Part shown: one piece after another, positions 38,247-48,453 of the stretch
Layout of the letters: every line of letters begins with the position of its first letter
Numbering within the stretch: the first letter of the stretch is position 1
Assembly (NCBI RefSeq): GCF_002954265.1
Contig: NZ_PPSL01000001.1
Location: 372,001-436,000, forward strand
Length of the DNA: 64,000 nucleotides
Reading direction: 5' to 3'
From: Flavipsychrobacter stenotrophus
GTDB taxonomy: Bacteria; Bacteroidota; Bacteroidia; Chitinophagales; Chitinophagaceae
Translations under genes and position numbers: made by a program
Notes under the pieces: generated by a model
Seen by the model: the letters and a program-made list of their open reading frames with translations, nothing else
Database searches by the model: none
Told to the model about the DNA's origin: nothing

Positions 38247-38864
38247 ATGGCGCAGTACAGCATTAAGATCGACGAGTATGTGGATAACTCGGGGGATTTC
38301 GCAAAGCCCATTTTGAATCATTTAAGAGAGTTGGTTCATGAAACCTGCCCTGAGGTGGAGGAAGCGTGGAAGTGGAGTTTTCCTAACTTCATGTATAGGG
38401 GAGCTATACTTTGCAGTATGGCCGCATTTAAACACCACTGTTCTTTTGGTTTCTGGAAAGCCGCGATCATGGAAAATGAAGAAGGTGTATTATCCGTTCA
38501 GGACAAGGTGAGCATGGGGCATCTTGGCAAGATCACCAGTTTGAAAGATCTTCCCAAAGACGCAGTGATAAAAAAGTATATAAAAGCAGCCATGAAGCTG
38601 AATGAAGATGGAATAAAGGTGCCGCCCAAACCCAAAACAGCTGAAAAGAAGGAAATTAAAACCCCGGAATATTTTGAAAAAGCCCTAAAGAAGAACAAAG
38701 AGGCAAAGAAGGTATTCGATTCATTTAGCTACTCAAACCGGAAGGATTATTTAGAATGGTTTGCCGAAGCAAAAACTGAAGTTACCCGCGATAAGCGGAT
38801 ATTGCAGGCATTAGAATGGCTGGAGGAAGGTAAAACCAGGCACTGGAAGTATAAGAACTGCTGA
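38247..38864 (+). CDS. YdeI/OmpD-associated family protein with DUF1801 domain
   Basis: The 205-residue cytoplasmic protein has an N-terminal DUF1801-like domain (ILNHLRELVHETCPEVEEAW, then KWSFPNFMYRGAILCSMAAF and HHCSFGFWKA) and a C-terminal OmdA-type helical segment (EYFEKALKKNKEAKKVFDSF, then YSNRKDYLEWFAEAKTEVTRD and RILQALEWLEEGKTRHWKYK). Proteins with this pair of domains are common in Bacteroidota; the E. coli homologue YdeI is linked to peptide-antibiotic resistance but its biochemistry is unclear. The gene is divergent from the giant nuclease gene. The ATG start is supported by MAQYSIKIDEYV matching the usual family beginning. Confidence 0.85.
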   Translation: MAQYSIKIDEYVDNSGDFAKPILNHLRELVHETCPEVEEAWKWSFPNFMYRGAILCSMAAFKHHCSFGFWKAAIMENEEGVLSVQDKVSMGHLGKITSLKDLPKDAVIKKYIKAAMKLNEDGIKVPPKPKTAEKKEIKTPEYFEKALKKNKEAKKVFDSFSYSNRKDYLEWFAEAKTEVTRDKRILQALEWLEEGKTRHWKYKNC

Positions 38865-38952
38865 TTCTCTCCTTGAAATTTTTAATTTACAGACGTGATT
38901 TGATTAAATAGTGGTATTTTTACGTATACCCAATTTAGATTATAACCATCTT

Positions 38953-41694
38953 ATGAAAAATCAGCTCCTATTTAAGTTGCTGGTATGTGTTATATGCATG
39001 TGCCAGTCATTCGCGCCCGCATTTGCCAGACCCGGTAACGACAGTCATTTAATAAATCAGTGTAGTTCCCACCAGTCCACATTATTGTTTACGGAAAACA
39101 AAGGACAGGTTGCAGATAAGGAAGGTCATCCTCGTCCGGACATTTTTTTTACTGCCCATAGTGGCAGTACTCAACTTTTCATTACTTCTACGGGAATCAA
39201 TTACCAGTTTTCAAGAACAACTTACCCGGAAGGTTATGAACTAAACAACAAAGAAGTAAAAGATCCCGAACTGCAGCTTGAGCTGGAAAAGAAGATCAAA
39301 ACCGAAACATACCGATTCTCATTAGAGTTGGCAGGTGCTAACCAAAACCCTGTGGTACGCAAAGAGAAGAAAAATCTGCTTACAGAAAATTTCTATCTCG
39401 GTCATTGCCCCGATGGTATCACTCATGTTGGCACATATGAGCAGGTAGTTTACGAAAATGTTTACCCTCATATAGACTGGGTGATATATAGTAGGGATGG
39501 CCACCTGAAATATGGTTTTGTAGTAAGGCCGGGCGGAGACCCTAACAACATAAGGTTAAAGATCAAAGATGCACAAGCGGTAACTATCACCCAAAATGGC
39601 GAGCTGTTGATGAAGACATCACTTGGCGAGGTAATTGAGCATGCCCCCGTTAGCTTTATTAATAAACAACAGGTGCCAACTCATTTTAAGAAAAAGGGCG
39701 ACGGTACTATTGGTTTTGTAACAAGTAATATACCGGAGGGTGCTACATTGGTTATTGACCCTTCTGTTACCTGGAGTACTTATTTTGGGGGAACTGCACA
39801 GGAAATTGCATATGGAACTGCTATTGATGGTGCTGATAATGTTTACAATTGTGGAAAAACACAGTCTACATCCAGCATTTCAACTTCAGGTGGGTTTCAA
39901 GTTTCTAATGGTGGAACATTGGATTGTTTTCTTGCTAAGTATAATGCTAACGGAAGCCTGATATGGGCAACTTATTATGGAGGTTTTGGAGATGATGTAT
40001 TTAACAGTTGTGCTGTAGACGGAAACAACAATGTATATGCTGTTGGAGTATGCGCATCAAATGGTTTTGCAACTTCAGGATCGTTTCAGGCGGCTTCCGG
40101 AGGTGGTGAAGATGCTGTAATTATTAAGTTTGATGGGTTGGGGAATCGTATATGGGCCTCATATTATGGAGGCAGCAGCATAGATAATGGAAGTAGTATA
40201 GCAATCGACAATAGTAACAATGTGTATTTGTCGGGAACAACTTACTCCTCCAATAATATAGCCTCTGTAGGTGCATATCAAACGGTGTTTGGAGGCAACC
40301 GAGATATGTTTCTTGCAAAGTTTAGTTCATCAGGTTCTCGTTTTTGGGGGACGTATTATGGTGGATCAAACAATGATCTGGGGTATTCATGTGCTACTGA
40401 CGTAAGCGGCAATATTTATTTATCCGGAGCAAGCTGGACAGTGGCAGGGCTTTCTTCCCCCGGTGCTTTTCAAACAGTATATGGAGGAGGAGTTACTGAT
40501 GCAATACTTATAAAGTTTGATGCATCGGGGTCGAGGTTATGGGCTACTTATTATGGAGGAACCGATCAAGAGATAGGATACTCGTGCACTACGGACAGCG
40601 GGGGTAACGTATATATGGTCGGCTTTACATTGTCTGCCAACGGCATTGCTTCTCCCGGGGCATTACATACAACGCGCGCCGGAGTTGCTGATGCTTATGT
40701 TGTAAAGTTTGATCCCGCGGGAAGCAGGCTATGGGCTACTTACTATGGTGGGTCAGCCAATGAATACGCGAATGGTTGTGCAACTGACGGTGCCGGCAAT
40801 ATTTATCTGGTGGGCAATTCGACGTCCTCTACAAGCATTACCACTGGTGGGTTTCAAAGTACCTATGCCGGTGGTTTTTATGACGGATTGTTAATGGCAT
40901 TAGATCCTGCAGGGGCATTGCTTTGGGATTCTTATTTTGGTGGCTCCGGGCAAGACATAGTCTTTAGTGCTGCAATTAACCTTGGTAATATGTCCGTTTC
41001 CGGATGTACGTTTTCCAGTAGTGGAATAGCTACAACCGGAGCCGCCCAGCCAGCTTTCGGGGGCGGGAGCCCTTCCGATGCTTTTTTGGCAAAAATAAAA
41101 CTATACGATCTTACCACAAGCACTCTTTCAAGCACCATCTTCTGTGCCGGTGACACTATAAAAATTCCGTTTTATGCAGATGGGCCATATGCATCATCCA
41201 ACATATTCACGGCGCAGTTATCAAATGCGTCGGGCTCATTTACATCTCCAATTTCTATTGGTAGCATTGCAGGTACAACTTCAGACACTATTGTTGCCGT
41301 AATACCGGCAAGCACGTTGCCTGGCTCAGGATACAGGATAAGGGTAGTGGGTAGCTTACCCGGAATCATTGGTACCGATAATGTCGTTAACCTTACAATT
41401 AATATTGCTCCAACGGTAGCTGCTATTACAGGGGCTGCAACAGTTTGCCCCGGTGCATACACCACTTTAAGCGACAGTACATCAGGAGGTGTCTGGAGTA
41501 GTAGTGCATCCGGTGTGGCTGCTGTATCGGTCATTGGTGTGGTATCTGGAGTTGCTTCCGGATCTGCAACTATATCTTATACGGTGGCGAATGCTTGTGG
41601 CTCCGATACTGCTACCTTACCTATAACTGTTCTTTCTTTGCCCACTGTAGGGATAATTACGGGCGGCGCCCCTATATGTATTGGCGCTCACTAA
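38953..41694 (+). pseudogene. SBBP-propeller/Ig-like T9SS cargo, N-terminal part (frameshifted at about 41688)
   Basis: The ATG at 38953 gives the signal peptide MKNQLLFKLLVCVICMCQSF (ending AFAR); an upstream in-frame extension is rejected. Residues 40-270 form a DUF7948-like domain (LLFTENKGQVADK ... VIDPSVTWSTYFGG). About seven SBBP repeats follow (WATYYGGSxxD...CATDxxGNIYLxGxT), predicted to fold as a beta-propeller. Then come a short beta-sandwich and the first Ig-like units (VAAITGAATVCPGAYTTLSD). In the unit LPTVGIITGGAPICIGA the frame hits a stop (41692-41694), while the expected continuation LTLSDTSTGGTW is found one frame away. One missing T in GCTTCACTA at 41687-41689 explains it. 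The intact protein would have 1993 residues. A sequencing error and a true lesion cannot be told apart here. Confidence 0.85.
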
Positions 41695-44600
41695 CGCTAT
41701 CTGACACCAGCACCGGTGGAACCTGGAGTATCACAGATACAACTATAGCTACTATCAGCTCGACCGGAGTAGTTACAGGTATCTCAACTGGTAGTGTTTT
41801 TGCGCGCTACTCAATATTCAATAGTTGTGGCGGAGTTACAATTGGCACGCCTATAACAGTAAATCCGCTCCCGGTTGCAGGAACCATTTCAGGTGCGGCT
41901 ACATTATGTGCCGGTTCTGCGGTGTCATTAAGTGAAACTGTTTCAGGCGGGGTATGGAGCGTTTCTGCTACAGGAGCATCGTCGGTTAACACCGCAGGTG
42001 TGGTAACCGGTATTGTTGCGGGAGCCGACACAATATATTATACCGTCAATACCTCTTGTGGCACGGCTGTTGCATCATTCCCCTTTACTGTCAATCCATT
42101 GCCCGTTGCGGGCGCTATAAGCGGTGCATCATCAGCGTGTGTTGGCACTTCTGTGTCTCTATCAGGAAGTGTTATGGGTGGTAGCTGGTCTTGCAATCTG
42201 CCTGGTATAGCCACAATAACTTCTTCAGGCGTTGTAACAGCTCTTGCTGCAGGCGCTGCAATAATCAGTTATACAGTGACAAACAGTTGCGGTACAGCTT
42301 ATGATACAGCAATTTTTACAGTGAATCCACTGCCCGTTGCCGGTGCTATTTCAGGGCCAGGGGTTGTATGTGAGGGATCAAATATTTCACTCACTACAAC
42401 CGCAACAGGGGGTACAGGTGCATGGAGTAGTGGTGTAGTGAGCATAGCCACTGTGAGTGGTTCAGGTACAGTATATGGTGTCCTGGCTGGCACAGTATCG
42501 ATTTCTTATACAGTTACCGGTATTTGCGGTGTCAACTCTTCTTCAACAGCCATCACTGTCAACCCACTCCCGATTGCCGGATCAATTTCAGGGTTGTCGA
42601 CAGTCTGTGCCGGGAATCTGATCTCGTTAACTGATGCCGCATCGGGAGGTGTGTGGAGCAGTACAAATACTTTAGTTGCAACTATTGGGAGTACAGGGGT
42701 AGTTACAGGCGTTAATATTGGTACTACAACTATATCCTACACTGTAACAAATAGCTGTGGTACTATAGCCGCAACGATGCCGTTAATAGTAATAACAATT
42801 CCCTCGCCAGGTACAATAACAGGTGGTACCGTTGTTTGCGAGGGTGCAAATATAACATTGTCAACTACGGCTACGGGTGGAACATGGATAAGCACTGCAA
42901 CAGGTATCGCTACCATCGGATCTTCCGGAATGATAACCGGAGTGGCTGCGGGATCAACCATTATTTCTTACACGGTCTCCAATGCATGTGGCTCAGCTGC
43001 TGATACTGCTATGGTAACTGTTAATCCATTGCCCATGGCTGGAAGTATTTCAGGCCCATCAGCAGTTTGCATTGGCGGCACTATCTCTTTTTTGGCAACA
43101 GGAACAGGAGGTGTATGGAGCAGCAGCAATACAAGCATTGCCACTGTAAATAGCACAGGGGTTGTATTTGCAATGGCTGTCGGGGCTATTAATATTTCTT
43201 ACACGGTAACGAATAGCTGTGGCGTAGCCGCAGTAGGAATGCCCGTTACAGTGAATTCGTTACCCGCTGCTGGCACCATTACGGGGCCTATTACCGTATG
43301 TGTAGGCGCATCGATCTCCCTTGCCGATGCCGTTCCGGGTGGCGTATGGAGTAGCTCTGTTCCTGGCGTGGCATCAATAAGCCCATCAGGATTGGTAACC
43401 GGTATAGCTACTGGTAATGCAATAATCTCTTATACGGTAGCTACTTCATGTGGCGTCGCTGCGGCAACAAAACTCATTACAGTTATTACTACTTTGCCGG
43501 TTGGCCCTATTACCGGCAGTGTTTCAGTTTGCCAGGGGAGTACAATAACTCTGGCAGATACTTCTGCAGGAGGTTTGTGGTCCAGCACGTCGGCAGGAAT
43601 AGCAATTGTCAATTCATCGGGTGTCGTGTCCGGCATTGCGGGCGGTTCGGCAACAATATCATATACACTTTCAAATGTGTGCGGATCTTCGGCGTCAACG
43701 ATTCTTGTTACTATTACTCCATTGCCTGTTGGCGGTATTCTATCTGGTAGTGGAAGTGTGTGTACAGGGTCGCTTATTACATTAACGCCGTCGGTCTCAG
43801 GTGGTGTATGGTGCAGTTCTGTTCCTTCTGTGGGTAGTGTAAATAGTTCAGGGGTAGTAAGTAACCTCACAGCAGGTACTACTATTATAACTTATACAGT
43901 AACTAATAGTTGCGGTACAGCTACTGCAACGAGAACCATAACAGTCAACGCTCCGCCCACCGTTAGTCCCATAACAGGTGGTTCAACTGTTTGTGTAGGT
44001 TCTTTACTCACGCTTAGTGATGCCATACCTGGTGGCGTCTGGAGTAGTTATGCGCCTCTCGTAGCTACGGTAAACGCCAGTGGAGTAGTCACAGCGATAA
44101 CTACCGGGTCAACAATTATTTTTTATGTGCTAAGCAATAGCTGCGGTTCAACAAGTGCGTCAATGATTGTTACAGTTACTGCATTACCAGCACCAGGTAC
44201 TATATCCGGCAATTCAACAGTATGTACCGGAACTATGGCTACGTTGACTAACAGTGTAACTGGTGGGTCTTGGAGCGTTTCGCCATCAACAACAGCGGTA
44301 ATAAGTAGTGGCGGCATTGTTGCCGGCATCACATCAGGTTCAGCTATCGTATCTTATACCGTCAGCAATGTTTGCGGGAGTATATCCGACACAATGATGT
44401 TAACCGTAGCTGAACCACCGGTGGCTGATACTTTGGGCTCGTCCTCTGCTCTATGTTTGGGTGCTAGTTTGACCATACCAGTAACTACTTCGGGAACATG
44501 GTTTTCTGCTAATGGCTTTACTACTATTACTTCAACGGGAGTTGTTACAGGTATCGCTCCCGGAATGGATACAATAATATATGTCGTCTCCAATATGTGC

Positions 44601-44933
44601 GGGTCAGATACTTCAAGCACCGAAATGCATATATACACATCAGTGGAGTGCGACTCTGTCCTAGCTGTTGGCGGTTCACTCCCGTTTAGTGGCGAATTGA
44701 CCATTTATCCAAATCCAAATAATGGAAGATTTGTGTTATCCCTTCCTTCTATAAATAGTCCTGCAAAAATTATTGTAAGTGATGTTTACGGAAGGGTTGT
44801 AAGCCGCAAATATGTAGCCCCCGGGTTCAATAAAGATGTATTATTCGAACCATGTGATTTAGCGCCCGGCATTTATCTGGTTCGAACGTTTGTAGGTAAA
44901 AGTATTTATGAAAATAAGATTACAATCTGGTAA
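41688..44933 (+). pseudogene. SBBP-propeller/Ig-like T9SS cargo, C-terminal part (after frameshift)
   Basis: From about 41688 this frame continues the protein begun at 38953: SLTLSDTSTGGTWSITDTTI completes the broken Ig-like unit, followed by twelve further units of about 75 residues opening LPVAGxISGxxxxCxG and ending SYTVTNSCG. The chain ends in a T9SS type A domain (LTIYPNPNNGRFVLSLPSIN ... LAPGIYLVRTFVGKSIYENK). No ribosome-binding site or start codon with a signal peptide exists at the break, so this half could not be secreted alone. If the frameshift is real, the truncated N-terminal product would lack the sorting domain and be trapped in the periplasm. A terminator follows at 44935-44972. 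Confidence 0.82.
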
Positions 44934-44934
44934 T

Positions 44935-44972
44935 AAAGGGGCCAAACTGCAGTAATACAGTTTGGCTCCTTT
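44935..44972. terminator. Bidirectional intrinsic terminator between two convergent genes
   Basis: AAAGGGGCCAAACTG (44935-44949) pairs with CAGTTTGGCTCCTTT (44958-44972): 15 bp with a single G-U, with an A run and a T run at the ends. Confidence 0.9.
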
Positions 44973-44993
44973 AATTTTTACTTCTTAATATTA

Positions 44994-45881
44994 CTATATA
45001 CCGGCAATTATTTCAAGGGATTTTCTGATCATATTATCTACCGCGGCATTACCATCACTACAGAAAGTTTTGGTAACACGGTTGGCAACAGCCGTACTTA
45101 TTGACAGGCTTTTATGTCCCAACACTTTGCCAAGGCCATAAATTGCGGATGTTTCCATTTCAAAATTTGTGATGCGGTTGTCGCCCGACTTAAATGTTGT
45201 TAATGCATCTATGAGGTGAGGGAAGGCGAGAGGGCCACGAAGCACGCGGCCTTGTGGTCCGTAGAAACCCGGACAGGTAACAGTAATGCCATGTACATAA
45301 CCCGCGCCAAAGTGCTTGCGGAGATTAATTGATCCTTCGGCTATATATGGGCGGATGTTCTTATTATCGAGACCGGTGTGGCGGTTAAATTCATTGATAA
45401 TATAGTTCTCGTCGGGATTGTTGTCCATTTTGTAGTAGTGCATCAGGTTGTCCATACCGATTGCATGAGACGATACTATCAGACTTTCTACGGGCACTTC
45501 TGCCTGCAAGCAACCACATGTACCCAACCTTATAAGAGAAAGCGACGTGTGCTGGTCTTTTACTGTGCGGGTGGCAAAGTCAATATTTACCAGTGCATCC
45601 AGTTCATTATATACTATATCTATATTATCCGGGCCAATACCTGTGCTAACGCAACTGATGTGCTTATTACCAATGTAACCTGTATGCGTTACAAATTCGC
45701 GATGCTGCGCTTTGTGGGTAATACGGTCGAAATATTTAGAAACTTCTTTTACACGGTCGGGGTCACCAACGGTAATTACAGTTGGTGCAATATGTTCCGG
45801 TGCGAGGTCTAAATGGTATATAGTTCCACGCGGAGTAATGATCAGTTCTGAGCTGCCAAGAGGGTTGATGCTATGATTCAT
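44994..45881 (-). CDS. Nucleoside phosphorylase (uridine phosphorylase-like, PNP_UDP_1 family)
   Basis: The 295-residue cytosolic enzyme should cleave a nucleoside with phosphate into base and ribose-1-phosphate (salvage). Visible features are the strand-loop ITVGDPDRVKEVSKYFD that binds phosphate, THTGYIGNKHISCVSTGIGP, the ribose/base site region LIRLGTCGCLQAEVPVESLI, and NFEMETSAIYGLGKVLGHKS, the usual methionine-glutamate ribose clamp. The N-terminal extension of some 25 residues is typical for Bacteroidota members annotated as uridine phosphorylase-like; the exact base specificity is not readable. It is convergent with the frameshifted T9SS gene and divergent from tRNA-Cys. Confidence 0.92.
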   Translation of the reverse strand: MNHSINPLGSSELIITPRGTIYHLDLAPEHIAPTVITVGDPDRVKEVSKYFDRITHKAQHREFVTHTGYIGNKHISCVSTGIGPDNIDIVYNELDALVNIDFATRTVKDQHTSLSLIRLGTCGCLQAEVPVESLIVSSHAIGMDNLMHYYKMDNNPDENYIINEFNRHTGLDNKNIRPYIAEGSINLRKHFGAGYVHGITVTCPGFYGPQGRVLRGPLAFPHLIDALTTFKSGDNRITNFEMETSAIYGLGKVLGHKSLSISTAVANRVTKTFCSDGNAAVDNMIRKSLEIIAGI

Positions 45882-45901
45882 TTTTTTATACTTGAAATGT
45901 T

Positions 45902-45932
45902 TTGTAAAGAAACGAAATAGTTATTAGATTTG
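45902..45932 (+). promoter_or_regulatory. Promoter of tRNA-Cys
   Basis: TTG at 45902-45904, a 20-base spacer and TAGATTTG at 45925-45932 match the Bacteroidetes housekeeping consensus. The predicted start lies a few bases before the mature tRNA 5' end (45943). Confidence 0.8.
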
Positions 45933-45942
45933 CACTCCCAAT

Positions 45943-46013
45943 GGTCGGATGGCCGAGTGGTTAGGCACAGCTCTGCAAAAGCTGCTACAGCGGTTCGAAC
46001 CCGCTTTCGACCT
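45943..46013 (+). tRNA. tRNA-Cys (anticodon GCA)
   Basis: The 71-base cloverleaf has acceptor arms GGTCGGA and TTCGACC, D-arm GGCCGAGTGGTTAGGC, anticodon stem CAGCT/AGCTG enclosing CTGCAAA (anticodon GCA), T-arm CGGTTCGAACCCG and discriminator U73, the cysteine identity base. The CCA end is not encoded. A terminator follows directly, so the tRNA is a single-gene transcript. Confidence 0.96.
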
Positions 46014-46014
46014 C

Positions 46015-46049
46015 AAAAGCCCAGCAAGAACTTCTTGCAGGGCTTTTTT
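46015..46049 (+). terminator. Intrinsic terminator of tRNA-Cys
   Basis: AAAAGCCC-A-GCAAGAA pairs with TTCTTGC-A-GGGCTTTT, one A/A mismatch, followed by a six-T run, starting two bases after the tRNA. Confidence 0.9.
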
Positions 46050-46170
46050 GCTTTTAGCTGCTGCTAATATCATGTCCCCAATTACACTTATCAAACTAAT
46101 CTGCACGCTTGTATGGTTTACTGAAACAAGCGGAAAACGAATCCTACATTCGCGCAAAAACAGAAAGTAC

Positions 46171-47265
46171 ATGAAGAAAGTATTGAGTATATGCCTTTTG
46201 GCGCTGGTAGCAACCTATGCCGATGCGCAAACGGTGAAAGGTATACTGAGAAGAGGAGCAGGCCGAGCTGCCGATAAAGCTATTGATGTAGCTGTAGATA
46301 AAGGGATTGATAAGCTAAGTGGTAACGACGATCAGGGAGCTAGTACTCAAAAGCGTGCCGGACAAATAGTGTTCTCAGGCAGTTTGGATAATCTTAAGAA
46401 GGATGCTGAGATAGAAAGCGGCTTTTCGGAGAGTTTTGCGTTAGATGCGCCGATATACTTCCGCGCATATTATGCATACCCGCTGACAAGTGCTGTACGC
46501 AAGGTGTCAAATACAGGTAAATCAGTAGCTACAGAACATGGTCGTTTTAAGGTGAGGTTTCTTGTTGATGCAGGTGAACAATATGTAGGATTGATGCAGC
46601 AGGATGCTATGGACGAAGATCAGAAACAAACCTGGACAACATTTAAGGGCGCGTTGCAGCCTGCAGCTGCCGGAAATTATCTTTTGCAGGATGTATACAA
46701 AGGTTTCTTAGCCGAGTACAGTGGAAAGCTGGCCAATGGTAATCATACAATAACTATGCAATTGATACCGTATACAGACTACCCATCGCAGAAAGAGGGT
46801 GGTGTAGTGGCAAGTGGCACATTTACCCTTGTAGGAAAGAAAATTGAAAAAGCAGTATCAGCATCGAAGGCTACTGCTAAATCGGCTCCCGCTGCTCAGC
46901 AGCAATCAAGCGTAGATCCAAGGGAAGCTTTCCTAAACGTGAGCTATAAACTGGATGGACGTAAGATGACCGTACTGGTTGATGAGAACGGCACTGCAAA
47001 ACCTCTGTTTATGGAGACGACAAGCTCTACGTTTACTTCAGACGAGTATAAGATATTTGCATTAGATGGCAAGAAGCACATAGCAACCTATAAGGTAGGT
47101 CGCGACGTTAATAAGATCACCATGATCATTAACGTAGACAAGAATAAGAAGCAGGAGTTTGATCTGACAACCTATCTTGACAGGTGCAGCAGCAGCCTGG
47201 AGAAAGACGCTGTAAAGCGAAAGAACCCGGTTTACTGGTTGTATAAGAATGGTTACGCCAAATAG
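46171..47265 (+). CDS. Secreted hypothetical protein, 364 residues
   Basis: The ATG at 46171 gives the signal peptide MKKVLSICLLALVATYADAQ. The frame is open upstream to 45949, but that extension would cross tRNA-Cys and its terminator, so it is rejected. After the signal comes a basic, helical, repeat-like stretch (RRGAGRAADKAIDVAVDKGI), then a beta-rich domain (GQIVFSGSLDNLKK ... APIYFRAYYAYPL) and a Lys/Ala linker around residues 245-265. The last third (FLNVSYKLDGRKMTVLVDEN ... EFDLTTYLDRC) looks like a small beta-sandwich. I do not recognise a family. It is probably periplasmic or outer-membrane associated; no lipobox is present. Confidence 0.75.
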   Translation: MKKVLSICLLALVATYADAQTVKGILRRGAGRAADKAIDVAVDKGIDKLSGNDDQGASTQKRAGQIVFSGSLDNLKKDAEIESGFSESFALDAPIYFRAYYAYPLTSAVRKVSNTGKSVATEHGRFKVRFLVDAGEQYVGLMQQDAMDEDQKQTWTTFKGALQPAAAGNYLLQDVYKGFLAEYSGKLANGNHTITMQLIPYTDYPSQKEGGVVASGTFTLVGKKIEKAVSASKATAKSAPAAQQQSSVDPREAFLNVSYKLDGRKMTVLVDENGTAKPLFMETTSSTFTSDEYKIFALDGKKHIATYKVGRDVNKITMIINVDKNKKQEFDLTTYLDRCSSSLEKDAVKRKNPVYWLYKNGYAK

Positions 47266-47291
47266 TAGAACAGGTATATCAATTATATTGC

Positions 47292-47342
47292 AAGGGCTTT
47301 TCTCTCTCGCTGTCTTAGGACAACGATAGGTAAAGGCCCTTT
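47292..47342 (+). terminator. Probable terminator with long loop after the 46171-47265 gene
   Basis: AAGGGC-TTTT at 47292 pairs with AAAG-GCCCTT ending at 47341, with a pyrimidine-rich loop, and is followed by TCTCCTTTT. Confidence 0.45.
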
Positions 47343-47430
47343 CTCCTTTTAAATTCTACTTACGCAAATAATTGCAAATTGGTCACAATGCCAAAATAAC
47401 TCCGCATTTTTGCACCTGCGAAGTGATACC

Positions 47431-48327
47431 ATGAACAACAAACCAGTTTCCGATAAATTAATGCTTATTGCCATTGTTGTAAGTATGTTCTTATGGGGAT
47501 TGGGTTGGCCATCTGCCAAAGTGCTTACCCACTATGCATCGGTTGTTAACCTTGGTGTTTACCGGTATATTATTGTTGTCGCTTCTCTTTTCCTTTTACT
47601 CATCTTTTCCCGCCAGCGGCTTACCATAAAGAAAGCGGGTATTCCGTTCGTTGTTGCTGCGGGTGTGTTGCTGGCAGCATATAGTTACCTTTTCTTCATG
47701 GGCCTTAAAAATGGATCCCCCGGTGCGGGAGGTGTATTAGTGACAACGCTTAACCCTATAATGGCGTATGTGCTTGGTGCTTTGATAGACAGGAAATTGC
47801 CATCGAGGAATGAGGCAATAGGGTTAGCACTTGGCAGCCTTGCCGGTGTTATTTTATTAAGACTGTGGAGCAGTACCTCCATCCTGGACAGTGGTAATAT
47901 TTATTTCCTTCTTTCAGCAGTATTGTGGGCAGCCATGAGCAAGTTTACATCAAAAGGAACGCGTTATGGAACCTCAACAGGGTTTAGCTTGTGGCAGTAT
48001 GTGATAACATTGGCCTGTCTGTTGCCATTGGTAGATTTTAATGAGTTTAGCGTAGTGCTAAGTATAAGGGACCATGCCTTCTGGTTCAATCTTTTCTTTG
48101 GTGCAATAATGGTTACAACTGTAGCCACTACCATGTATTTTTATGCTACAACCCGCCTTGGCGCGGAGAAGGCAAGTAGTTTCATTTTCCTTGTGCCCTT
48201 GGCTGCGGCTGTTTCTTCCTGGCTGTTCCTTGGTGAGCACATCTTGATTCATACAATTATCGGCGGCGTACTAGGCATGGCTGCTGTGTACATGATCAAC
48301 AGAAAACCGAAAATCGTTGGCCGATAG
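47431..48327 (+). CDS. EamA-family (DMT superfamily) transporter
   Basis: The 298-residue protein has ten hydrophobic helices arranged as two EamA repeats, the first opening LMLIAIVVSMFLWGLGWPSA and the second GNIYFLLSAVLWAAMSKFTS. The proline/glycine rich ends (KNGSPGAGGVLVTTLNPIMA; GAEKASSFIFLVPLAAAVSS followed by WLFLGE) are characteristic of drug/metabolite exporters. It sits in the inner membrane, with the substrate unknown (amino acids or other metabolites in characterised relatives). The ATG at 47431 is preferred to a TTG seven codons upstream. The gene stands alone. Confidence 0.9.
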   Translation: MNNKPVSDKLMLIAIVVSMFLWGLGWPSAKVLTHYASVVNLGVYRYIIVVASLFLLLIFSRQRLTIKKAGIPFVVAAGVLLAAYSYLFFMGLKNGSPGAGGVLVTTLNPIMAYVLGALIDRKLPSRNEAIGLALGSLAGVILLRLWSSTSILDSGNIYFLLSAVLWAAMSKFTSKGTRYGTSTGFSLWQYVITLACLLPLVDFNEFSVVLSIRDHAFWFNLFFGAIMVTTVATTMYFYATTRLGAEKASSFIFLVPLAAAVSSWLFLGEHILIHTIIGGVLGMAAVYMINRKPKIVGR

Positions 48328-48453
48328 TGTCCGATGTTAAATTTTTAGTTAGCATCACATTTATGATTTTGGTCATCTATTTGCGTGGAAGTACATTCTA
48401 ATTTCGTTTAAGAAATAGAATGCTTTCTGATCACTTATAAATGACCACCGATA

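Noticed and set aside
41670-41700. Programmed ribosomal frameshift in the SBBP/Ig-like gene
   Set aside because: No slippery heptamer or downstream structure is visible; a single lost T explains the change of frame.
45949-46170. In-frame upstream extension of the secreted protein at 46171-47265
   Set aside because: It would pass through tRNA-Cys and its terminator; the ATG at 46171 begins a proper signal peptide.
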